The notes under the pieces: generated by a model
Databases searched by the model: none
Seen by the model: only the letters and a program-made list of their open reading frames with translations
Told to the model about the DNA's origin: nothing
Shown here: piece by piece, positions 56,473-64,000 of the stretch
Numbering within the stretch: position 1 is the first letter of the stretch
How the letters are laid out: every line of letters starts with the position of its first letter
Translations under genes and position numbers: made by a program
NCBI GenBank assembly: GCA_020137815.1
Contig: CM035355.1
Span: 6,863,097 to 6,927,096 of the forward strand
Reading direction: 5' to 3'
Length of the DNA: 64,000 bases
Source: Hormiphora californensis
Lineage: Eukaryota > Ctenophora > Tentaculata > Cydippida > Pleurobrachiidae

Positions 56473-57363
56473 CTAAAATCCCCAAGCGTTTTTGTCAATA
56501 AAAAAGACCGAATAATCAACTTTCTGCTTTATCCACCCCTCTGACTGGAACAAATTCTGAGACGCCACATTATCTCTTGCCACTTCTGCATAAGTCGAAA
56601 TCCCATGCGCCTCATAAACACGCCTAGCCATCGTCCTCAGCAACACCCTACCCAGCTTCCTACCCCGGTGCTCCTTGGTAACATGGAGAGTGCCTATAGC
56701 GCCCCCGTAGTAGAGAGTACACCAGGCAACAGGTTCCCTAGGGTCATCCTTTAAAAACACCCCCAGAGACTGCCTGCCTGAAATATAGGACTCTATAAAA
56801 GACCGGTGTAGGGCGCTTGCGGGCGTCCCGGTCATATCGTTAGACCACGTGTTAGCGATCAGAGGAACGTGTTCGAGAGTCAGTGAGCCCGTGAAATACC
56901 CCTCAGGGATACCGGCTTCGAGAGGATTAGAGGGTGCGATGTACATATCGTAGATTTGGCAGGGATAAAGGATTGCTTTCTGTTGCTTTAGAACTTCCTG
57001 CACTACTTCAACTGTCCTGGTCATATGTTTATCGGAATCAATTGTAAAATAAAACATTTTCGAACTGATTTGATCAGCTATCTCCGCTCGGAATGCAACC
57101 CTCACAAAATCCTCGACTTGCCTACTACTAACATCATCAGGCACTGATAACACCGATGTCCCTATCGCTCCGAGCTCATAACCGTGTAGCACGTGCAACT
57201 TGGAACTACCACACTTGTAAGATTCGAGCAGGGATTTCCCCGGGTTCCATTTGAGTCGGTAGAAACTGTGGAACAGATTAAACCGATCAGAATGCGATGA
57301 TAAATCAGTGACTTCGCTGACCTCGGATGAACCACACAATTGGAGTCCCATACCTCCATTCAT
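56473..57363 (-). CDS. Glycine N-acyltransferase-like protein, tandem copy 2, intact
   Basis: 296-residue single-exon protein. The N-terminal half (LKWNPGKSLLESYKCG, then LHGYELGAIGTSVLSVP) resembles the GLYAT-type N-terminal domain. The C-terminal half is an FR47-like GNAT fold, with GAIGTLHVTKEHRGRKLGRVLLRTMARR carrying the acyl-CoA-binding loop, then NVASQNLFQSEGW. The expected reaction is acyl transfer from acyl-CoA to an amino acid such as glycine; substrate unknown. It serves as the clean reference for copy 1. Confidence 0.85.
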   Translation of the reverse strand: MNGGMGLQLCGSSEVSEVTDLSSHSDRFNLFHSFYRLKWNPGKSLLESYKCGSSKLHVLHGYELGAIGTSVLSVPDDVSSRQVEDFVRVAFRAEIADQISSKMFYFTIDSDKHMTRTVEVVQEVLKQQKAILYPCQIYDMYIAPSNPLEAGIPEGYFTGSLTLEHVPLIANTWSNDMTGTPASALHRSFIESYISGRQSLGVFLKDDPREPVAWCTLYYGGAIGTLHVTKEHRGRKLGRVLLRTMARRVYEAHGISTYAEVARDNVASQNLFQSEGWIKQKVDYSVFFIDKNAWGF

Positions 57364-57622
57364 CTCGATGATTTCCTAGTTCCCTGTTAAACCAAAAAGA
57401 GTAAAGATGAGTTGAAATAATTGCTTTGGTGGTTTAGGGCATTTTGGAAGAGGAAAAAACATCCACATGAACTTTTTTAAAGAAAACAATCAAAATCAAA
57501 TCACCGACCAAGGCATGCAAACAGTTAAAAACATATAAATTTCATTAAATTACAATAAACACCAGAACATATTATATAACATTCGTTCTTCAGTTGATTG
57601 AAGGATTGGATAAATATTAAAA

Positions 57623-58516
57623 TCAGCTGGTCTCTGATAAATAAGAGGGGCTAACAAACATCTTGGAGTAATTAACAGGTAGATTATTCCACCCTTCAGA
57701 TGTCAGCAAACCAGCAGAAGCCTTATTATCAAAATGAGCGCTTGCATACGGTAGAATTCCATGGGTATCAACGACTTTCTTTATCATCAGTCTGAGCAGG
57801 ATACGTGCTAATTTCTTCCCACGGTGCTCATCGTTTACATGGAGTGACCCAAGGGAACCTTTTGAATAACAGATGCACCAAGCAACGGGAGTTTCTACAC
57901 CGTCAACATAAACGCCAAGGGAAGGTCGCTCTACGATGTTAGAGGTCATAAACGCAAGATGAAGATCCGTGGCTGACTTTTGGCCGAGATCTTGGGCCCA
58001 AATATTGGCCATGTACGATATGTGCTCCACTTTCAAGGGGGCTACATGATATCCCTCTGGAACGGGTAGTTGGGGTTGGTCGGACGGTGCAATGAACATG
58101 TGATGATCAAAAAACCACTTGGGTGCCCTCTCCAAACCTTGCTCTTTCACCAAATCTCCTATAATCAACATCGCCGCATCCAGATGCTTTTCAGACTCCA
58201 ATGTTATAAACGCCAATGTCTTGGTGAGTTGCCTGATTATCTCCGGCCTGAAAGCAGCCCTGACAAACTCTTCCACTGTTGTACTGTCAGCGGAGTCAGG
58301 TACAGAAAGTACGGCAGTTCCAATGTTACCAAGCTCAAACCCGTATAAAATGTGAAACTCTAAGTTGGAGATGCCACACTTGTAAGATTCGAGCAGGGAT
58401 TTACCCGGGTTCCATTTGAGTCGGTAGAAACTGTGGAACAGATTGAACCGATCCGAGGTGGAAGATGTGACATCAACATCTGCACCACCAGCTGACAGAA
58501 ACCGTTCCAAAACCAT
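57623..58516 (-). CDS. Glycine N-acyltransferase-like protein, tandem copy 3, intact
   Basis: 297 residues from the ATG at 58516, chosen because it gives the same length as copy 2; upstream frame is open but non-homologous. The start is MVLERFLSAGGADVDVTSSTSDRFNLF. It shares SLLESYKCG and YGFELGNIGTAVLSVP with its siblings, and the GNAT block is SLGSLHVNDEHRGKKLARILLRLM. About half the residues differ from copies 1-2, so it is an older duplicate. Its 3' flank (TTTAAAGAAAACAATCAAAATC) recurs after copy 4. Confidence 0.85.
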   Translation of the reverse strand: MVLERFLSAGGADVDVTSSTSDRFNLFHSFYRLKWNPGKSLLESYKCGISNLEFHILYGFELGNIGTAVLSVPDSADSTTVEEFVRAAFRPEIIRQLTKTLAFITLESEKHLDAAMLIIGDLVKEQGLERAPKWFFDHHMFIAPSDQPQLPVPEGYHVAPLKVEHISYMANIWAQDLGQKSATDLHLAFMTSNIVERPSLGVYVDGVETPVAWCICYSKGSLGSLHVNDEHRGKKLARILLRLMIKKVVDTHGILPYASAHFDNKASAGLLTSEGWNNLPVNYSKMFVSPSYLSETS

Positions 58517-58775
58517 ACTGAGTGGTGAAGTATAGGTACAAAAACGAGAAAGAGTAAAGATGAGTTGAAAGAATTGCTTTGGTAGTATGGGGCCTTTTGG
58601 AAGAGGAAAAAACATCCAGATGAACTTTTTTAAAGAAAACAATCAAAATCAAATCACCGACCAAGGCATGCAAACAGTTAAAAACATATAAACTTCATTA
58701 ATTTACAATAAACACCAGAACATATTATATAACATTCGTTCTTCAGTTGATTGAAGGATTGGATAAATATTAAAA

Positions 58776-59670
58776 TCAGCTGGTCTCTGATAAATAAGAG
58801 GGGCTAACAAACATCTTGGAGTAATTAACAGGTAGATTATTCCACCCTTCAGAGGTGAGCAAACCAGCAGAAGCCTTATTATCAAAATGAACGTTTCCAT
58901 ATGGTAGAATCCCATGAGTATCAACGACTTTCTTTATCATCAGTCTGATTAGGACACGTGCTAATTTCTTCCCACGGTGCTCATGGTTCACATGGAGTGA
59001 TCCGAGGGACGCTGTTGAATAACAGATGCACCAACCAACGGGAGTTTCTACACCATCCACATACACGCCAAGGGAAGGTCGGTCTACGATGTTAGAGGTC
59101 ATAAACGCAAGATGAAGATCGGTGGCTGACTTTTGGCCGAGATCTTGGGCCCAAATATCGGCCATGTACGGTATGTGCTCCACTTTTAAGGGGGCTACAT
59201 GATATCCCTCTGGAACGGATAGTTGGGGTTGGTCGGACGGTGCAATGAACATGTGATGATCAAAATACCACTTGGGTGCCCTCTCCAAACCTTGCTCCTT
59301 CACCAAATCTCCTATAATCAACATCGCCGCATCCAGATGCTTTTCAGACTCCAATGTTATAAACGCCAATGTCTTGGTGAGTTGCCTGATTATCTCCGGC
59401 CTAAAAGCAGCCCTGATAAACTCTTCCACCGTTGTACTGTCTGCGGAATCAGGTACAGAAAGTACGGCAGTTCCAATGTTACCAAGCTCAAACCCGTATA
59501 AAATGTGAAACTCTAAGTTGGAGTTGCCACACTTGTAAGATTCGAGCAGGGATTTACCCGGGTTCCACTTGAGTCGGTAGAAACTGTGGAACAGATTAAA
59601 CCGATCCGAGGTAGAAGATGTGACATCAACATCTGCACCACCTAGCTGACAGAAACCGTTCCAAAACCAT
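58776..59670 (-). CDS. Glycine N-acyltransferase-like protein, tandem copy 4, one +1 disruption near the start
   Basis: Nearly identical to copy 3 but one base longer (895 versus 894). The homologous ATG at 59670 gives MVLERFLSA, then the frame breaks: copy 3 reads TCA GCT GGT GGT, copy 4 reads TCA GCT AGG TGG with one extra A. Skipping that A restores the full protein. No in-frame ATG exists soon upstream in the downstream frame, although a later ATG or a splice acceptor (TCTGTCAG or CTAG) could be used instead. The rest, including HVNHEHRGKKLARVLIRLM, is intact. Confidence 0.82.
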
Positions 59671-59885
59671 ACTGAGTGGTGATTTGAGAAAGATTGAGAC
59701 GATTTGAAAAATACTGCCCAGTTACAGTTTGAAGGTGTTGTGTCATGTGAGGAAAACACGGATAGTTGTTACTTGTTAAAACACAAAAATAAAGCAAAAC
59801 CAAAAAAATACATAAATCAGCTTTTAAAATTGTATTGATAGTCACGGGAGAATCCAGCTCCTAATAGACACCAGCCCAACAAAGC

Positions 59886-60932
59886 TTACACACACAAATA
59901 CCACAGCACCATTATATTTATCACTGAGGTCACCGTGGAAACCTCAAGCTTCAATCCCAGCGAGTCAACGAGTGATTGGGGTAAACACAAAACAGGGTTA
60001 ACCTTAGCCAGCTGATTGTCTCCTAAAAGTGATAGCCCGGCTAGACCGAACAATGTATGAAAAGGGTCCACCATGTCCCCCGGTCTATCTGCAAAACCTC
60101 CAGTTTCGTCGTCCTGTGAGGCCAAGATAAACTTCACCAACTTGTCCTTATCCAACCAGTGTGCCCTTCCAATAATTTTTAGCGATGCCAACACCCACCA
60201 GCTGTAGCACACATCGGGGAGCTTTTCCGGGCGACCAGTTTAGACCACCTGAGGGAAGTTGTCGTTCAGATAGCCACCATCCCAGCTGATCGCAGTCCAG
60301 TTTATCCAGTTTGTTGGCGATTGAGAGGGCACCCACACAGCAAAACTACCTGTCCCGCATGGGACTCAGAACCGGGAACACACCCGAAAGCACCGTCAAA
60401 GTTCCGGCACCGCAGAATAAATCCTACCTGCTGTAGTGACATTGCAAGAGTTTAACGATCCAAGGAGGGAGAGGGTTGCAAAAGCACAAAATGTGAACCT
60501 AGTATCCACCTCACCCCATTCATCGCCGTAAAAAGAGCCGTCCGGCTGCTGGAGGTCCGTCACGAAACTGATAACCTTGTCTCTGTCCAAAACATCAAGT
60601 CGGTCGAATAAGCGCCAGAATCTGAACAGAGCTGAGGGTGTAAAGGATATGCGGATCGTGCTTAGGGACTCGCCCCGAATCCTCCAGTTTCCGGGCTATA
60701 GCAAGACATCACAAACTCCTCAATGTCATCTTCTTTCAGCTCATCACAATTTAGAAGTTTGAGGGCGGTTAGGCACCAATAGACACCGCTAGGCCCTTAG
60801 CCACTCCGACATGACATACTCGTAAGAGTTCTGATTTTTAGCATACGCCAAGAGGAACTGTTGGTGTTTTGAAAACAGAAGTTGGGTGTGCTGGTCCTCT
60901 TTTAATGTGACGTCCTTGTGGAACCCTGACAT
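59886..60932 (-). CDS. RABGGTB: Rab geranylgeranyltransferase beta subunit, intronless, six +1 frame disruptions
   Basis: Catalytic beta subunit that prenylates Rab GTPases. From ATG 60932 to the stop at 59886 is 1047 bases. It needs six single-base skips, then gives 346 residues (human 331). Sites: after EWLR (GCC TAG C), in GASP/KHDPH (CCC TAA G), in LAL/FDRLD (CTT ATT C), in TTAG/FIL (GGT AGG A), in AGQ/FCC (GTA GTT T) and in GGLN/GRPEK (AAC TGG T). Conserved segments are otherwise exact: [61 protein letters not shown] and [21 protein letters not shown]. Zinc and substrate residues in these blocks are kept. No introns; vertebrate orthologues have several. It may be a retrocopy in decay, but all damage is +1 only. 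Confidence 0.85.
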
Positions 60933-61132
60933 GGCTTGGGATAGGGTTGAGAGGTAAAATAAGATATTTATTAAAACTGCACCAACAAAAAAACAATTGG
61001 GATTAAAACCGAAAAACGTTTAGCTACCTAACCAAATATGTAATAAGCAAAATATAATGATTCAATTCTCAATTTAATAACCAATCAAGTTAAAACACAG
61101 CCAAATTTTACCCACACAGAAACACAGAAAAC

Positions 61133-62945
61133 TCAAACACTCAGATTAATCATACTCGCAACATCTGTCCAGAAATCATCTGAAAAAGGTGCTACCTGCT
61201 GTCTATACCGGGGGAAAGTTTCACAGGAAAATAAATGAGAAATATTGGCAGCGGGTTTCGTCGTTTTATTGAGCACATTGACACGCTCCCTAGCGAACTT
61301 GTCCACCCTCATGATATGTCCCTCCGTGGTGAAGATATAATCACCACGTTTATTCAACGGGTTCTCCGTGTCAAAGAGTAGGTAAAGATATTTACATGTC
61401 TCACTAAGGAAGAAACTCTCCATCCTATCTTCCTGTTTCTTAGACAGCACACTGTTGAGAGTTGCATACCCACACTTGGCTCGGGTATACTTCTCCAAAC
61501 TCGTGTAAATAGCCTCCCCAACGTACTGGTAGAAGGGGTGTTTGGTGGCTTGGTATAACAGGTAGGTAGCCTCGGCAAACTCAGGTCTCAGGGGGTAGAG
61601 GGAGTAATCACAAACCTTCCTCTCCCAGTTAAACCGCTCAGGGAGGGCATCATATTTCACCCACAACCCATAGAATAGAGCATGGTGCATAATCGCAGTT
61701 TCTAGATCACCGTGCAGGACTTGGACCCCCACAAATGCCGCAGAGAGACTGTCTATCCATTGGTTTTGGACCATCCCCGTGTCCATGTGGACGTTAGCGT
61801 AATAAAATGGGCTATCCGGTTTATTGGGATAAAATTCCTGTCGCATGTGTTCTCGAATTGATTGGTAGTAGGAGTTGAATCGATGTAGATCATTCTCGTT
61901 CCCGAACAAGACGTAAGATTTTAGGAGGTACTCGTAATAACTATCAATCCCTGCTCCAATACCACTCATCGGATCTTCCCATTTCCCCAGTTCCAGATTG
62001 TAGACATTGCCAATCAGCCCAGTCTCATTGTTCCTCAATTCCCACAGTCGGTCCATTGCCCGCTCAGCGACAGACTCAAATATGGGATCACCAACTAACC
62101 GTCCCAGCATTTTAAACTCAAGAATGAGAGTACCAGCACCAGCTGTACAAGTTTCCTTGTTAAAGATTTCAGATTTACCCTTTCCTGAGGTTGACCCGGG
62201 GAAAGGGAACACCGATAGGGTTGTCAAACGCAGGAAGGAGCCGGGACCCTAAATCGTGAGCTAGTGATAACAATTCGTTGTCATAGTGATCTATCTTAAT
62301 GCCAAATGTATCTGTCCATTCAGGTGATTATCAGGTGGGTGGTCAGTAGGGAACCTAGAATACGTATTGTCGTTTCAAACACCTGTACAGTACATTCCTG
62401 ATCAAATGTAACAGAGTTTATCACGTTGTTTATAGCTAGAATGAATTGTTCTTTAGTCCCCCATAATGGCTAGGGTGTCTAAGGAGTCCACAAGGACCGA
62501 GAGAGAAGTTCCCAAGGACATCGTTTATGTTTAATGTTCGAGGGGTTGTCTACGTCAGGTCCCCGGCCGGAGCAAGTGTGAGGGTTGAGTTCGTCTAGTG
62601 GGTATGCATGCTCCATGTAGTTATTGTAACCAAAGTAAAACATCTGACGGACCTGTGGAGGAAGAATTGTATTAGAAAGACCTGATTTTTAAATCTTCGA
62701 TTTCGAGATTAGAAAGACTTGATTCCGTCCTATTTTGAAGAAACCAACCGAAGCTGTAAGAGAAAGTTTTTGTTCTCTACAAAACTTCAAGGTTCCGAAT
62801 GGATTTATTAAGGGGGGATACTTACTTTTTCTTGAAGCTTGGCAGAGCGATGAGTGGGGTAATTCATGGCCATGTCGTAGAATGAATGGCACACACTGAG
62901 TGATATGAGGAAGGCTGGAACGCTCAGAAGAAGTTGAAGACTCAT
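61133..62945 (-). CDS. EDEM1-like ER mannosidase (GH47), two exons, five +1 frame disruptions
   Basis: Glycoside hydrolase family 47 protein of ER-associated degradation, which trims mannose and targets misfolded glycoproteins. Exon 1 (62945-62826) encodes a signal peptide ([21 protein letters not shown]) and splices (GTAAGT/CACAG) to exon 2 (62652-61133). Exon 2 opens with [20 protein letters not shown]. Five single-base skips in the first 430 bases restore family blocks: SNI/NINDVLG (ATT AAA C), [12 protein letters not shown] (CTC GGT C), MGD/KEQF (GAC TAA A), HLIIT/EW (ACC TGA A) and PRVNL/GKG (CTC AGG A). The remaining 1.1 kb is clean: [55 protein letters not shown]. The corrected length is 544 residues. 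Catalytic acidic residues appear retained. The paralogue (EDEM1 rather than 2 or 3) is my best match. Confidence 0.85.
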
Positions 62946-63129
62946 TGCTTAGCATTTTATCCCAAAGACGGGAACGGAAGAAGAGCCTACCTAAGGGAAA
63001 AAGACCAGAAAGTTCCGCGTCGTCACCTTTTCTTTAAAAAAGTGAACCAAAGCGTATAAAAATTTACCGGGCTCAAATCTTGAAATTTGGCGCGCGCGAT
63101 AGCCTACGCGCAAATATTACGCGCGGCGC

Positions 63130-63335
63130 GTGAAAAAGGACTCTCGTTTCGTTCGCGATTCGTTCGCGTTTCGTTCGCGTTTCGTTCGCGATTCGTTTGC
63201 GTTTCGCTTGCGTTTCGTTCGCGATTCGTTCGCGTTTCATCCGCGATTCGTTCGCGTTTCGTTCGCGAGTCGTTCGCGTTTCTCTCGCGATCTGTTCAAG
63301 ACCCGTTTGCGTTTCCTTCGCGATCCGTTCGCATT
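63130..63335. repeat. 12-bp minisatellite (TTCGTTCGCGTT)n
   Basis: About 16 degenerate copies of a 12-base CpG-rich unit. As 12 is a multiple of three, both strands remain open and encode repeats (RERIANET-like on minus, FAFRSRFV-like on plus). No evidence of a gene. It lies some 190 bases beyond the EDEM start and could overlap its promoter. Confidence 0.88.
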
Positions 63336-63736
63336 TCGAAAATTTGCCTCCAATTCCATTATCATCTTTTTGCATGGGAGAAGTTTGAAATTTCACTAAT
63401 TCGCTGGAGAGGAGGTACAACTACGGAGGTGACTCTGCGATGCGTCTCAGCATGCAGCAATGGCAAAATTATGGGTTACTCCACAGTCCACGGAATGAGC
63501 TCAACACCATCAGGGTTTGAACGCTCTGCAGCAATTCCTTTAATCCTTTGTTCCCCGGAGCCCCCAGCTTGACAGTGACAGGACGGGGACTTCATCTTGG
63601 ACCCACTAAAGGTTTTCAGTTAGATTTTATTACAAGATTTAAGTACTATATTAAATTTATTGTCACTGTCAGAGGGCGGAAATTTTGAACACCCATGACA
63701 GTATTTGCTGTTTGGGGTTTCCTTCAGTAGCACTAA

Positions 63737-64000
63737 TTATTGCCCACATAATGCTGAGGTTACCCTATCCCCAGATATGACAGTATCAGACCAAGGAAGG
63801 GATATTTGTGGCAGGGGTTCAATAACCCATTCATTCCAACGACACCAACATTTGTCTAGTGAGTTGTGATAAATCTTCTCGTTATGACATGTTCTATTGC
63901 ATAAACAATGAATATAGTACTTCTGCAGTATCCCATTGGACCCATCTTCATCAGTTTCTAACTCCAGTATTTTACGAGATTGCAAGTTAGAATCCCAAGT
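63737..64000 (-). other. Possible partial coding segment at the window edge
   Basis: An open minus-strand frame runs off the right edge and ends at a stop at 63737. It encodes a cysteine-bearing sequence (YIHCLCNRTCHN, then DKCWCRWNEWVIEPLP). Composition is not repetitive, and it may be the 3' end of a secreted or extracellular protein gene. Too short to assign, and it could be a chance open frame. Confidence 0.35.

Noticed and set aside
60148-60590. Two separate short prenyltransferase-like genes
   Set aside because: The pieces are successive frames of one RABGGTB coding sequence separated by single extra bases.

Overview
The window is nuclear DNA of an animal, probably an early-branching one; a sponge is my best guess, but that is inference. 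Genes are split by short GT-AG introns. The set is animal-like: a 375-residue actin, the centriole scaffold CEP192/SPD-2, TMEM104, the dynein chaperone NUDCD3, COX4 and ALG14. There are no operons or bacterial features, and introns and spacers are packed with small inverted-repeat elements and microsatellites.

Layout. 0-1.4 kb: actin (+). 1.7-7.1 kb: TMEM104 (-), thirteen exons, convergent with actin. 7.1-11.1 kb: no gene; a nested inverted-repeat element and a higher-order tandem repeat. 11.2-12.5 kb: a secreted Sushi-domain protein (+, 3' end not found). 12.5-14.5 kb: inverted-repeat element, tandem repeat, and isolated exons of a methionine sulfoxide reductase B and an HSP70-type protein. 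14.8-15.8 kb: intronless cathepsin L-like protease (-). 16.7-23.6 kb: three arylsulfatase copies (-), one intact, one with a single-base frameshift, one cut in half. 24.2-36.0 kb: CEP192 (-), with a 1.34-kb near-perfect palindrome in an intron. 36.4-38.2 kb: LINE ORF1 remnant and a small unknown gene. 39.4-45.4 kb: NUDCD3 (-), carrying a same-strand gene for a protein with two FLYWCH/WRKY-GCM1-like zinc fingers inside one intron. 45.5-51.8 kb: gene-poor, dominated by GA/CT tracts. 51.9-54.8 kb: small membrane protein, ALG14 and COX4 (all -). 55.3-59.7 kb: four tandem glycine N-acyltransferase-like genes (-). 59.9-62.9 kb: RabGGTase beta and EDEM mannosidase-like genes (-). The 3' end of one more minus-strand gene may lie at the right edge.

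The most unusual observation is in the last 9 kb. Acyltransferase copies 1 and 4, RABGGTB and EDEM together carry 18 single-base frame disruptions, and every one is +1 (one extra base). Once these are allowed for, each protein has its full expected length. At about eight of the sites the next in-frame codon is a stop or AGG. This could be insertion-biased consensus error, decay, or recoding by +1 ribosomal frameshifting. The sequence alone cannot decide, and a few -1 disruptions elsewhere (sulfatase copy 2, CEP192) argue for some consensus error.

The genes are unrelated housekeeping and family genes that share no pathway. ALG14, EDEM and the sulfatases all concern glycoprotein or glycan processing, but nothing shows they are co-regulated.
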